Positions 7,812 through 17,272 of a stretch of DNA of 64,000 nucleotides are shown here, one piece after another. This stretch comes from Planctomycetaceae bacterium (GTDB lineage Bacteria > Planctomycetota > Phycisphaerae > UBA1845 > UTPLA1), in contig CP030884.1 in the NCBI GenBank assembly GCA_006969385.1, positions 2,170,001 through 2,234,000 of the forward strand, read 5' to 3'. The notes under the pieces were generated by a model. It searched no databases. It was not told where the DNA came from and worked only from the letters and a program-made list of their open reading frames with translations. The position numbers were made by a program, and so were the translations under genes. Positions within the stretch are counted from its first letter, which is position 1; every line of letters starts with the position of its first letter.

Positions 7812-9110
7812 TTATTTCGTACCGAAATCGAGCCGCTCGCGGAACGACCGCACGAACAAGCCGTGCAAACGTCCCACGATATAGGTGGAGTAGAAGAAGA
7901 AGCTCATCACCGTCCCCCACATGCCCAGCGCAACGGACACGCCGCCTATTGCGCCGGCACCGGCGTCTTCACCCATTCTGGCAACGCGATCGATCATGTA
8001 GTTGAAGAAGATGAACCCGCCGCCGAATAGCATGATCATCAGGTAAAGGCTGACCAGGACGAACAGGAAGGAGTAATGAAAATGTGTCCGGAAGATCGAC
8101 TTGGCGATCTTGAGCGGATTTAGCGCGCCACCCAAATTGCCCAGCGCCAACGCGATCAGCATCATGGGGTAGAAGAAGAGGTATGCCAGCGAGGCGATGA
8201 TATAGGGAGATACCTTCAACATCCCGACCCAGTCCTGATCTAAGAACAACTGGATAAGGTCCGCATCACCTACAAACAACGTGTCGACCACCCCCATGAT
8301 CGCCCCGTAAATCGTGATCAAGATTAGCCATGACGCCGTACTCTTCGCGATATCGTTTAAATTCCAACTCATCTTCGGCGGCGCGTCTTCACCGATACTC
8401 GTCGAACGCACCACATCAAAGAAGGTATGTACAGCCACGCCGGAGAAAAAGACCACCTCCAGCATAAACACGCCGGTGACCAGCAAGGCCGCGCCCGACA
8501 GGTCTGCGCCTTCGCCTTCCTGCGCGGTACCGACGTTGCTGAACGTCATTACCGTCGCCGCCACGGTGACGACGGCAACGGGCAAAATGCCGGCACCCAC
8601 GGCGATACTGCCGGAGTTAATAATGCTCCAGATCGCGGGGATGGGGTACAGCATCGCCCGGCCGACTTCGGTGTAAAAGCCGCCCTTGGAAAACGGCTGA
8701 TATTTCTTTTTCTGCTTGACGCTGCGCCCGCTACTGAGCCCACCGCCCTCCGTAGCCGAGATCGGCTTCCAACAGTGCGAACAGAGGATGTCCACCGTCG
8801 GGTCTTCCGAGCGCGTTTTGGCACCGCAACTCGGGCAGATGCGCATGTTCGGATCGGCATGGGCGGCATCATCCGCCGCCGCCTTTGCTTCGATTTCGGC
8901 GCGTTCTTCCTCGGATAGCTGCTGCGTCGTTTTTTCCTGACGCGCGAAGTCTTCCAGATCGAGGCCGCCGCCACCGCCCGCGCCGACGGTCGACTGCTTC
9001 ATCTGCGGAACCTGAAAGCCGCGATTGCAGGCCGGACAGCGGATGGCCTTGCCCGCGTATTTGTCGGGTACGTTTAGGACTTTCTCGCAGCGCGGGCAGC
9101 GAAGTTTCAT
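7812..9110 (-). CDS. Zinc-ribbon membrane protein, function unknown
   Basis: The 432-aa protein begins MKLRCPRCEKVLNVPDKYAG followed by CPAC, an MJ0042/double-CxxC type zinc ribbon at residues 4-27. A Gly-rich linker and an acidic, Glu-rich segment come next, then a second four-cysteine ribbon (CPSCGAKT...ILCSHC) around residue 95. The remaining two thirds hold about six hydrophobic helices, for example GAGILPVAVVTVAATVM and FLFVLVSLYLMIMLFGG. The layout (cytoplasmic ribbons plus an integral membrane domain) is common in Planctomycetes, where such proteins lack known functions. The start at ATG 9110 is chosen because it places the first ribbon at the N-terminus, as in relatives. Confidence 0.75.
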   Translation of the reverse strand: MKLRCPRCEKVLNVPDKYAGKAIRCPACNRGFQVPQMKQSTVGAGGGGGLDLEDFARQEKTTQQLSEEERAEIEAKAAADDAAHADPNMRICPSCGAKTRSEDPTVDILCSHCWKPISATEGGGLSSGRSVKQKKKYQPFSKGGFYTEVGRAMLYPIPAIWSIINSGSIAVGAGILPVAVVTVAATVMTFSNVGTAQEGEGADLSGAALLVTGVFMLEVVFFSGVAVHTFFDVVRSTSIGEDAPPKMSWNLNDIAKSTASWLILITIYGAIMGVVDTLFVGDADLIQLFLDQDWVGMLKVSPYIIASLAYLFFYPMMLIALALGNLGGALNPLKIAKSIFRTHFHYSFLFVLVSLYLMIMLFGGGFIFFNYMIDRVARMGEDAGAGAIGGVSVALGMWGTVMSFFFYSTYIVGRLHGLFVRSFRERLDFGTK

Positions 9111-9272
9111 CGGGTGAATCCTATGTTTCTCGGTTGCGGTTGGTTGGGCGGCAGGTGCGTGGCGATCGCCGCGAGAATCCAGTTTAAGAACCTTGGGGGC
9201 CGCACGCAATCTGATACGCCGCTTGCGGCGCTAGGGCAGTGGATATCGGGCGAAATAGGCGGGTTTTGCGAA

Positions 9273-10952
9273 TTAAGAAGCGGGCTGCAGGGCGGTGCGA
9301 ATCTCGGCGAGAAGCTGATCGACCTTAAAGGGCTTAAACAAGACGGCGTTGAGGCCGTCCTTGCGGGCGCGCACGATCGAATGGTGCGGGTCGTAGCCGA
9401 AGCCGGTCATTAAAATAACCGCCGTCTGGGGCGATCGATCCCGGGCGGCGGCAAACACTTCGTAACCGGTTTTATGCGGCATTTTAATATCGGCGAGGAC
9501 CAGATCGAACGATTGGGCCTCAAGCTGCTCGATCGCATCGGCACCGTTAACGGCGGTTTGAACGGTACAGCCGCAACCGCGCAAAACGCCGCCGATCGTT
9601 TCGCGAATAATCTCTTCGTCATCGGCGATGAGTACGGTCTTCCCGCTCAGCAGCGGATCGCTCGTTTTCTCGACGCCGTAGCGACCGCGAATGCCGGCTT
9701 CGGGATTGGCCACATCGCGGACGCGATCTTTGATGGCCTTGGCGTTATCGATGATGGCATGGAGGCGATTGCGCAAATCGTCGTTGCCGATGTACTCCTC
9801 CATGATGTTGCCCGCTTCGGTGACGATATCGTTAAGCGGGCCACCGATCTCTTCGATCACGTCGTCCGCCAATTTGCCGGTCGATTCGTAACGCTCGATG
9901 ATCAACAAGTCGAGCATATTGAGGGCCATGGCGACATAGCGACCGAGCATTTCCGCAAATTGACGATCGTCTTCATTAAACGCGGCGGGCTCGTCGGATT
10001 CCAAATCCAGCACGCCGATGATCTTGTCGTGCAATCGCAAGGGCACCGTGAGCGAACTGCGCGCCGTCTCTAAGCCGAGCAGATAACGCGGGTCGTTATG
10101 CGTGTCGTGACAGATATAGCTGCGACCGGTCTCGGCGACGTAACCGCTGATGCCGTTGTTATTCACGTCGACGCTAAGTTTGAGGTTTTGCCCCTCTTCG
10201 CTCATGCCGTGCTGCAGGACCATCTCCAGCCGGTTGCTTTTCTTTTCGATGAGCAAGACGGCGAAGTTATCGAAGTGCAGCAGGTCGTGTAGGTACCGCA
10301 GAATCTTATTCTCGAGCAGGCGCAGGCGTTCGTCGGCGCTCATGCCGGAGGTGTCTTCAAGATCGAGCCGCACCAACTCGCGACCGGCCATGTCGATCGC
10401 ATCGATCTTCTTTTGCAAACGCGTCGAATGGGTCGTTTCGACCACGAGCGCCGAATACTGTTGCACGGTGCCTTCGAGGTCGGCAATCGGCGTGACGGTG
10501 ACGTCGAAGTGGCGATCGGTGCCGGCGGTGGCGCAGAACTGTCGCGCCCGCATGTGGGCCGGCTTTGTCGCGGCTTGATCGATGCGACTGTCGAATGTCT
10601 TATGGCACGAGTCGATAATTTTGTCGAACAGGTCGTCCGGAAAGGCCTTCATCTTGGGGTTGGCCCACAAGACCGTGCCGCAGGCGTCGTAGATGCAGGC
10701 ACCTTGGCCCATGGTTTCGAGCAGTTTGAAGGCGTGGCGTTCGACATCGCGCAGATGGGCGAGTTGATCGAAAACCGAGGCATCGGCGACGATCAGGTCG
10801 TACGAGCCGTGCTCCATAAACTGGACGGCGTCTTCGGCAGAGGCGACGGCGACAATCTCGATATCGTCGCCGAGACGGGAGAGGATCTCGGGAGCCGTTG
10901 GCTCCGAGTCGGTGATGGCGAGAACCCTGCGATTGGCTGTGGTGGCGCTCAT
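9273..10952 (-). CDS. GAF-domain signalling protein between two receiver-like domains, no kinase ATPase domain
   Basis: Domains in order (559 aa): a degenerate receiver at about 10-90 (VLAITDSEP..., DLIVADAS, no downstream Thr/Lys pair); a PAS-like segment (GACIYDACGTVLWANPKMKAF) at about 105-210; a GAF domain at about 250-400 (LLHFDNFAVLLIEK, YICHDTHNDPRYL, SSLTVPLRLHDKIIGVLDLES); a helical piece like a histidine-kinase dimer helix but without a phospho-accepting His; and a complete C-terminal receiver with LIADDEE, LADIKMP (phospho-Asp), LMTGFG and FKPF (Lys). There is no HATPase domain, so it cannot be a kinase alone. It would take phosphate from a separate kinase and pass a signal by contact. 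ATG 10952 is preferred over upstream starts that lack domain content. Confidence 0.82.
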   Translation of the reverse strand: MSATTANRRVLAITDSEPTAPEILSRLGDDIEIVAVASAEDAVQFMEHGSYDLIVADASVFDQLAHLRDVERHAFKLLETMGQGACIYDACGTVLWANPKMKAFPDDLFDKIIDSCHKTFDSRIDQAATKPAHMRARQFCATAGTDRHFDVTVTPIADLEGTVQQYSALVVETTHSTRLQKKIDAIDMAGRELVRLDLEDTSGMSADERLRLLENKILRYLHDLLHFDNFAVLLIEKKSNRLEMVLQHGMSEEGQNLKLSVDVNNNGISGYVAETGRSYICHDTHNDPRYLLGLETARSSLTVPLRLHDKIIGVLDLESDEPAAFNEDDRQFAEMLGRYVAMALNMLDLLIIERYESTGKLADDVIEEIGGPLNDIVTEAGNIMEEYIGNDDLRNRLHAIIDNAKAIKDRVRDVANPEAGIRGRYGVEKTSDPLLSGKTVLIADDEEIIRETIGGVLRGCGCTVQTAVNGADAIEQLEAQSFDLVLADIKMPHKTGYEVFAAARDRSPQTAVILMTGFGYDPHHSIVRARKDGLNAVLFKPFKVDQLLAEIRTALQPAS

Positions 10953-11361
10953 GATGCCTGATGGCGCTGGTAGCCGGTCGTTGAACGAATCCATCCATTC
11001 AAACCGACATGCGACATTGACACGTTGGGAAAAATCCATCCCAACGTAAACCGCTTTACACCTGAATGATATCCATCCGACACCAAAAAGACAAAACCCG
11101 TGGTAAGCATTCGGTGCATCATCTTTTAATGCATCGGCGGACGTTGGCCGCCGCGTAAGTCAATAAATCTCCTTAAAAGTGGATCGAAATGCGCAAAGAC
11201 GGCCTGAACAGGCACCGAACACGTGTGCGAGGCGGGTCGACCGTCGACAGCGCGCAAGATGATTTTCGCATGTTTCGATGGGCAGCATGGGGACGAGACT
11301 CGCACAATGGTACTGGGCGGTGTGTCTTTTTCGGTCGTGGGTTTGTTGAAGCGGGTTGGTG
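10953..11361. other. Gene-free stretch, 409 bp
   Basis: Between two minus-strand genes. No reading frame here has a ribosome site and plausible composition. It holds a small GGCGG/CCGCC inverted repeat near 11145 and T-rich tracts. It may contain the promoter of the GAF/receiver gene and the 3' end of the transcript that finishes at 11362, but I see no sure site. Confidence 0.5.
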
Positions 11362-12192
11362 CTATTCGGTCAGGTAGCGCTTTACGCGCGGGGCGAGCCA
11401 GTTCCGAACGAAGTACCGATTCGTCCAGCTCTCGTGCTGACCGATGTTGCCCAACTGGATGAATGACGGCGTCCATTCGATTTGCTGCAACGGCGCGACG
11501 GGCGTCGCCGGCTGTGACTCTGCGCGCGTGGCCCGTTCGCGAAACCCGACCGCCCCGGCGGCGAAGCCGAATTCGCGATCGACGGTGCCGAAGATCGACG
11601 TTCCCAGCCCCAACAGCAGGGCATCGTGCCTCGAATAACAGTTCACCAGCGCGCTGCTGAGATGCGCGCGTGCCGGTCGCGTATCAAACGACGGACCGAC
11701 CGCGGCCGCCAAGAGGAATGCCGCATCGACTTTCGTTTTTGCGGGCAGGCGTTCGAGGGCCAGCAGCGCCAGCCCCGCACCGCCCGAGTGGCCCACCAGT
11801 ACGACGGGGCGACCCGGATACTGCTGCTGATACGCCACGATACGCTCGGCCAATTGCGACGCCTTGCGACGGTTGGCGGGCAAATCGGCAAGGTTGATCA
11901 ACGCGCCGCCGGGCACGCTCGTGCCCCATTCGTAACGCTCGATCGCGCAATTGATGCCGCCGTCGTTCAGCCCCAGCACCAAATCGCGGTTCCAAATGCT
12001 GGGTCCTTCGATGCCCGGTAAGACGATCACCTTGCCGCGGTCCAGCCGCTGCGGGTCGGTCGCCAAACGCTCGGGCACACAACCAGAAGAAGCGGATAAC
12101 GAACAGGCGACCGCAAAAACAAAAAAACGGCCCGCAAGTCGCGTCGAGCGCGCGTTGCGGGCCATTGGAAATCGCGGTTGTGCGAAGATCAT
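11362..12192 (-). CDS. Alpha/beta-hydrolase-like lipoprotein
   Basis: The start ATG 12192 overlaps the stop of the preceding gene as ATGA, which fixes it and implies translational coupling. The N-terminus is a lipoprotein signal (RFFVFAVACSLSASSGC, lipobox SSGC), so the protein is membrane-anchored in the envelope. The mature part has KVIVLPGIEG, VLVGHSGGAGLALLALE (nucleophile elbow GHSGG, normally GxSxG) and later YSRHDALLLGLGT and GQHESW, which could supply the Asp and His of a hydrolase triad. Substrate unknown. Longer readings upstream merely traverse the neighbouring gene in another frame. The partner upstream is a polytopic membrane protein. Confidence 0.78.
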   Translation of the reverse strand: MIFAQPRFPMARNARSTRLAGRFFVFAVACSLSASSGCVPERLATDPQRLDRGKVIVLPGIEGPSIWNRDLVLGLNDGGINCAIERYEWGTSVPGGALINLADLPANRRKASQLAERIVAYQQQYPGRPVVLVGHSGGAGLALLALERLPAKTKVDAAFLLAAAVGPSFDTRPARAHLSSALVNCYSRHDALLLGLGTSIFGTVDREFGFAAGAVGFRERATRAESQPATPVAPLQQIEWTPSFIQLGNIGQHESWTNRYFVRNWLAPRVKRYLTE

Positions 12193-14018
12193 GCGAGACT
12201 GGGCATCGGCCCGTGTGCCGGTGCAGTAGGGCGGCTGCGATGCTCGATGTGGCGGTCGCGAAAGTTCACGTGTAGCAGCAGCACCCACATCAGCGACGAC
12301 TGAGCGACGGCCAGTGCGATATAGGAGACGATGGGCAACGGCTCGAGGAAGCTGTATTGAATCATGATGGCCAGCGTGCCAAAGCTCGCCAGCGTGCCGA
12401 GAAAGACCATTGTGGCAGCGACGTAGAGCCACGTGTCGTAGCGGCTGTTCCAACGCAGGGCCCACGTACCGGCAAATGCGGCCATAAACAATGCCACCGT
12501 CGCGGCGATGGTTTGGTGGATCGGGTGCACACTCAGGATGCCGAGCAAACGCTCAATGCTGAAACCCTCGTCGGGGCGACCGGCCGACTGCAACGCGAGT
12601 GCATACCGGTCCACAGGCCAATTCGAGTAAATCCACATCACCGACAGGGCAAACGCGACCCAAAGGAAGTTGTTTATCCACCAACGCGCCGACGCATCAC
12701 CCACCATCATACGGATGCCACATAGGCCGATGAGCCCAGCGAAAATCGTATTTAGATAGAACCATACAACGGGCGTGGTAGCCGTGACGATCATCTTTGT
12801 TTGTTCTTCTGGACTTACTTGGCGCTTAGCGGCACCAATAGCCGGGGCAGCATCGGTCGCGTACTCCGGTTGATTCAGCTCATTGACCATTTGCTGGGAA
12901 ATCTCACGCGACATCATCATTCGGCCCGCAGTCTTGTCGACTTGATAGCCCGCAAGAAGCCAGACCGCCGCCACAGCGATGGTTAATCCGCCGGCACCGA
13001 GACCACGGTAAATGAGTATTGCGCAAAGGATGCCGACCTCTACGAGCACCATCCACTGCCAAGGCGTGATATTGGTCAACGAGTATTTATCCAGCGGTTT
13101 GACGTTGGGGCCCAACGATGGGAAGTGCACTAGCTCGTGGTAGGCGTTCTTGAAAAGTGAGATAACCAAGATTACCAACATCGTCGCGCCCAAGACGTGT
13201 AGCAGTCGACCTTTCGAGAAACTTGCGCCGAGCGTGGCCAAAGCCAGCACGATGCACCACGTGACGAGTTCGCCCCACTGATTAAAGAACGCCGTCACAT
13301 CGGCACTGCCCAAGGCATCCCAACGGGTCGATGCGTACTCGATAATCGCCGGCCAGTTGAACCACTGCCGCGTGACGGCCATCAGCGATACGAACACGAG
13401 CATATAGCCCAACATGCCGATTGGCGGTGCCGTGATACGCTCGCGACCGCTTTGCAGAATATATGCCACGCCCGCCGCACCGATCACGATCCAACTAAGC
13501 TGCGGCGTGATCGATAGCGACTCTAGAACCGCCAGCGCGGCGGTCACCAGCACGACCATCGTGACGAGGAAGATGCCGGTTCTGCCCTTTAAACAAAGGC
13601 CGCCGAACAGGAGCAATAGCAAGCCGAGTGTCACGCCGAGGTACGGCAGGTAGGGCGCGGCGTTCGCAAGAAAGTCCGTCACCCGATCGACCGATGCCGC
13701 CGTGGGGGATTGAAACGACTGAATATTGCCGGTCTCCGCGACCGTCATCGCGCCGGGCACGACCTGCTTGATGAATCGTCCCGCTTCGTAATCTTCGATG
13801 GTCAACAACCACGCGCCGGCCAACGTGGCGATCAAACCCACCAACAACCGAAACGAACCCGGGCGTTTCTCCGGTTTGGATTCGGCCCGTGGTTTGGGTT
13901 GCGGGCGCGGTTTGATGGTGGCGGCGCTCACGCGCGCCTGCTTCTTCACCGTCGGATTGCTTTGCGGATTCGGATTGCGTGCCGGCTGCGGCCGGGGTTG
14001 TGGATTCGGCGATGGCAT
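12189..14018 (-). CDS. Polytopic membrane protein, function unknown
   Basis: This protein of about 609 aa starts with a cytoplasmic Pro/Arg/Asn-rich segment (MPSPNPQPRPQPARNPNPQ, residues 1-60). About a dozen transmembrane helices follow, for example SFRLLVGLIATLAGAWLLTI, YLPYLGVTLGLLLLLFGGLC and IHQTIAATVALFMAAFAGTW. Between helices there is one larger soluble loop (about 360-400) with MMMSREISQQMVNELNQPE. I do not recognise a family. Its stop overlaps the start of the lipoprotein hydrolase (ATGA), so the two are made together. ATG 14018 is chosen over 14042 because it has a GAGAGA stretch upstream and starts the Pro-rich segment; the choice is not certain. Confidence 0.75.
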   Translation of the reverse strand: MPSPNPQPRPQPARNPNPQSNPTVKKQARVSAATIKPRPQPKPRAESKPEKRPGSFRLLVGLIATLAGAWLLTIEDYEAGRFIKQVVPGAMTVAETGNIQSFQSPTAASVDRVTDFLANAAPYLPYLGVTLGLLLLLFGGLCLKGRTGIFLVTMVVLVTAALAVLESLSITPQLSWIVIGAAGVAYILQSGRERITAPPIGMLGYMLVFVSLMAVTRQWFNWPAIIEYASTRWDALGSADVTAFFNQWGELVTWCIVLALATLGASFSKGRLLHVLGATMLVILVISLFKNAYHELVHFPSLGPNVKPLDKYSLTNITPWQWMVLVEVGILCAILIYRGLGAGGLTIAVAAVWLLAGYQVDKTAGRMMMSREISQQMVNELNQPEYATDAAPAIGAAKRQVSPEEQTKMIVTATTPVVWFYLNTIFAGLIGLCGIRMMVGDASARWWINNFLWVAFALSVMWIYSNWPVDRYALALQSAGRPDEGFSIERLLGILSVHPIHQTIAATVALFMAAFAGTWALRWNSRYDTWLYVAATMVFLGTLASFGTLAIMIQYSFLEPLPIVSYIALAVAQSSLMWVLLLHVNFRDRHIEHRSRPTAPAHGPMPSLA

Positions 14019-14175
14019 GGTTGATTCTCTCGCGAACTGCATGACGCCCGCGCGCGGAGACGGCGGGCGACAGCGACCATAACTTCCATTGGTTCCAGCG
14101 CGGAGGATATTCTCTTCCGCAAATGGAATTACGGTAAGGAACGGAGCAGATCGACAGAATTATCAGACGCAATTA

Positions 14176-15420
14176 TCAGGCCGGTGCGAACTCGGTCGGA
14201 CCAACACTGATAACCGCCATGTTTTTATTGAGGGGCCACTGATCCAGATATTCTCGGACGGTGTCGGGCGTCACCGCTTCCAATGCTGATAGCCGCTGTT
14301 CGACGGTGCGCGGTTGGCCCAGCACATCGATGTCGCCAAACATCTGCATCAGCCGGTGGTAGGGCGATTCGGCTTCGCCCGCGAGGCTCGTGCGCGCCTT
14401 GTTGCAAACGCGAAGCACATCTTCGTCTTTGATGCCGTCGCGATAGAGGTTGTCGATCTCGGCGCGCATGGCGTCGTGCATTTTTTGCGCGTTATCCGGT
14501 TCGCAAAAACCGAACGCCAGCATCATGCCCATATCGCAATAGTCGAGCCGACCGGCGGCGACGTAGGGCGCGACGCCTGCTTGAATGATATTCCAATAGA
14601 ACAAAGAGTTCGGACCGCCGAGCAGCGTGGCCATGACATCGGCGGTTTCACGTTGGTCGTGGGCAGCGCCCGGTGCATCGAAGATCAGGCCGAGCGCTTG
14701 GCGCGAAAAGCGCTCCAGCTTCTTGGTATGCGTGCCGTTGAAATCGATTTTGGGTTTTTGCCGTTCGGGGCGCGGCGCGAAGGCGGGCCAGTCGCCGCAG
14801 AGTTTCTCCGCCACGCGCATCACATCGCTGCCTTTCACGCCGCCCGCCACCACGAGCACCATGTTGGCTGGGTGATAACGCTCCTGAAAATAGCCGTGCA
14901 GTTGATCGCGCGTTAATCGCTTGATCGAGTCGGTCGTACCGAGGATGGGCCACGCCAACGGGTGACCGGCAAAGAGTTGTTGATGCAGTTGGTCGAACAC
15001 TTCGCGTTCGAGCGAATCATCCGACATGGCGATCTCTTCCAGGATCACGTTCTTTTCCATGTCGAATTCTTCGGTCGGCATGGCCGAGCGCATCATGTCG
15101 GCGATCAAATCGACCTGGCGCTCCAAATCTTCGTGGCGCACCCAACCAAAATAGACGGTGCGCTCCTTGGATGTGTACGCATTGTAAGTGCTGCCCATTT
15201 CGTCAAACTCGCGCGTAATGGCCTGCCAATCGCGCTTGGGCGTGCCCTTGAAGCACATGTGTTCGACGAAGTGCGACACGCCCGCAAGGTCTTCTACTTC
15301 ATCGCGGGCACCCGTGCGCACGAGAAAACCCGCGGCGACGCTCTGCGAATGGGGCATCTCCTCGACGACGATGCGCAGGCCGTTATCCAGCGTGTGTTGA
15401 AAAAATGCCGCATTGCTCAT
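14176..15420 (-). CDS. M16-family zinc metallopeptidase, catalytic subunit
   Basis: The zinc-binding motif HxxEH is intact (SHFVEHMCFKGT, around residues 49-60), with the downstream EEIAMSDDSLEREVFD supplying the third ligand Glu, as in insulinase-type peptidases. The 414-aa length fits the M16B half-size class. The start ATG 15420 overlaps the stop of the upstream M16 gene (ATGA), so the two subunits are translationally coupled. The upstream partner lacks the zinc motif. In known bacterial M16B pairs one subunit carries HxxEH and the other contributes the Arg/Tyr substrate pair, and the two close as a clamshell around peptides. The substrate is probably an unfolded peptide; the cellular location is likely cytoplasm or periplasm, with no signal peptide seen. 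Confidence 0.9.
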   Translation of the reverse strand: MSNAAFFQHTLDNGLRIVVEEMPHSQSVAAGFLVRTGARDEVEDLAGVSHFVEHMCFKGTPKRDWQAITREFDEMGSTYNAYTSKERTVYFGWVRHEDLERQVDLIADMMRSAMPTEEFDMEKNVILEEIAMSDDSLEREVFDQLHQQLFAGHPLAWPILGTTDSIKRLTRDQLHGYFQERYHPANMVLVVAGGVKGSDVMRVAEKLCGDWPAFAPRPERQKPKIDFNGTHTKKLERFSRQALGLIFDAPGAAHDQRETADVMATLLGGPNSLFYWNIIQAGVAPYVAAGRLDYCDMGMMLAFGFCEPDNAQKMHDAMRAEIDNLYRDGIKDEDVLRVCNKARTSLAGEAESPYHRLMQMFGDIDVLGQPRTVEQRLSALEAVTPDTVREYLDQWPLNKNMAVISVGPTEFAPA

Positions 15421-16667
15421 GCCTGAAACTCCTCCAAGGCGCGGGGGCCCAGCGTTTGCACGCACAATCGATCGCGCGGATGGGCGGCTAAATATTGACG
15501 AATGTCTTCTACCGTAACGGCGTTGATGCGCCGCTGTTTCTCTTCGACTTCGATCGGATGGCCCAGATGAAACAGGTCACCCGAAAGCTCGTTGAGTCGG
15601 CCGCGCGTGATCTCGCCGTGGGTTTGCATCTTGGCAAGCACGCTGACTTTGGCGCGCTGCAATTCGTCTTCGGCGATGTCTTCGGCGAGGCGATCGACTT
15701 CGCGTAGCAAAGTGCGCGCCGTCTGGTCGCAACGGGCGGGCGTGGTCGATGCGCCGACGAACATCATGCCCGCGCCGCGCGGATGTTCGCTCCAGGCACC
15801 CACCCAATACACCAAGCCCTGCTTTTCGCGCACTTCGGTAAACAGCCGCGAACTCATGCCGCCGCCAAGAATGGTGAGCAACAGTTTTTCGGTGGTGTAT
15901 GCCGGATCAGAAGGCGCGACGCCGGGCCAGCATATCACGATGTGCTCTTGTTCCTGATCTTTTTCGCGATGCCGTACGCCGGGATTAAAAGCGACATCGA
16001 AATCGGCCACGCTGCGTTCGCCGTCGACCCCGAGCTGCGCGAAGTGTTGATCGGCCAAGCTTGCAAACTGTTTGACGTCCACATCACCGGCCACCGTGAT
16101 CTGCAGCTTTTGGCGATGGTAATGCTGTTGCCAATAGGCCAGCAGATCGTCGCGCGTGATGCTGCTCACCGTCTGGCGCTCACCCAATTCGTGACGACCG
16201 AGCTGCGCGCCGAATGCATGCGGTGCGATCAGTTTGGAGGTGAGTTCCTGCGGATCGTCTTCGAGGGCCGTGAGTTCCTGCAAGGTTAATTCGACGCCGA
16301 CCTTGCAGAACACGTCCGGGAAGGACGGTTGCCCGAGCATCTCCGCATGCAGCGCTAATGCCTCGTCGAGATATTCCGGCAAACACGTGCAGCGATACAC
16401 GGTGGACTGTCGGCCGACACCGCCGCCGGTTTGTACTCCGATGGTGTCGAAGGCATCCGCCAGTTCGCGCGCCGATTTGTTTTGCGTACCCTTGCGCAGC
16501 GTTTGTTCGACGATGCCGGCGATGCCGAGTTTGTCGGCAGGCTCGTCGGCGAGACCGGCCATCACGCGAATCTGAAACGAGACGGTATGGCGACCGGGCA
16601 ACTGGAGCGCCGCGAAATGCGCCCCGCAGGCGAGGCGATGACTGCTATAAGTGTCGTTAATTGGCAT
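15417..16667 (-). CDS. M16-family peptidase-like protein without zinc motif (partner subunit)
   Basis: The fold is clear from GLADEPADKLGIAGIVEQTLRKGT, which is the position of the zinc motif. Here HxxEH has become GIVEQ, so both His ligands are gone and the protein cannot bind catalytic zinc in the usual way. The second half has GGGMSSRLFTEVREKQGLVYWVGAW, containing the conserved R...Y pair that holds the substrate. This is the pattern of the non-catalytic subunit of heterodimeric M16B enzymes. It overlaps the catalytic subunit gene by ATGA. The start at ATG 16667 is preferred (416 aa); an upstream TTG at 16703 has no better ribosome site. Confidence 0.87.
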   Translation of the reverse strand: MPINDTYSSHRLACGAHFAALQLPGRHTVSFQIRVMAGLADEPADKLGIAGIVEQTLRKGTQNKSARELADAFDTIGVQTGGGVGRQSTVYRCTCLPEYLDEALALHAEMLGQPSFPDVFCKVGVELTLQELTALEDDPQELTSKLIAPHAFGAQLGRHELGERQTVSSITRDDLLAYWQQHYHRQKLQITVAGDVDVKQFASLADQHFAQLGVDGERSVADFDVAFNPGVRHREKDQEQEHIVICWPGVAPSDPAYTTEKLLLTILGGGMSSRLFTEVREKQGLVYWVGAWSEHPRGAGMMFVGASTTPARCDQTARTLLREVDRLAEDIAEDELQRAKVSVLAKMQTHGEITRGRLNELSGDLFHLGHPIEVEEKQRRINAVTVEDIRQYLAAHPRDRLCVQTLGPRALEEFQA

Positions 16668-16952
16668 CGCGGGTGTTATATGTGAGTTGGCCCGCGCTGC
16701 CAACTTTGGCGGGTAGGGTTTAATACAAGCAATCTTGTTAAATTTGAATCGGCCAGATGAAATTTACTTCATGGCATGTCGCAATCGTGTACCAGAATTG
16801 ACAGTTTTGGTATTTCGCGATTGCGACGCAAACGGGTTTTGGTGTTCGCACACGCCTACACTTGCAATCAGCGGGAAATCGGCTTCAAAAACGGGTCGCA
16901 CCGATTTTCGAAGCGATTGCGTTTATTCGTGCGATCTTGCCGCTGCGAGATT

Positions 16953-17219
16953 TCAATCTTTCGCGAGATAAAAAACCGCCATATGACCCGTACGGGCGAT
17001 GAGATCACACCCTATCGTCTCGCAAATCTCACGCGCGGCTACGTCGATGGTCTCTTTCGATTCACCCAAGATGCGCACCTTGATTAACTCGTGCGTCGTG
17101 AATTGCGCGCGAATCGCTTCCAAGTGTGATTCTCGCACCGCGGCGTCGGCGATGACCAGAAACGGTTTGATTCGATGCGCCTGCCCGGCGAGGACTTTGC
17201 GAAGTTTTTGATCGACCAT
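16953..17219 (-). CDS. YhbY/CRM-domain RNA-binding protein
   Basis: An 88-aa protein that matches the CRS1/YhbY domain along its whole length: QKLRKVLAGQAHRIKPFLVI (family: QR.yLr..AH.LkPvv.iG), a helix, then HELIKVRILGESKETIDVAA, the GxxG-bearing RNA-binding region (here GESK rather than GxxG), and LIARTGHMAVFYLAKD. In E. coli YhbY binds the precursor of the large ribosomal subunit, and plant versions act in group II intron splicing. A role in ribosome assembly is the best inference. It lies 53 bp downstream of the lipoprotein gene on the same strand. Confidence 0.85.
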   Translation of the reverse strand: MVDQKLRKVLAGQAHRIKPFLVIADAAVRESHLEAIRAQFTTHELIKVRILGESKETIDVAAREICETIGCDLIARTGHMAVFYLAKD

Positions 17220-17272
17220 ATGGCGGCGTACTGTAGCGCAGGAGCCGAACCGCGGAAAGGTGCCGGGCTTGG

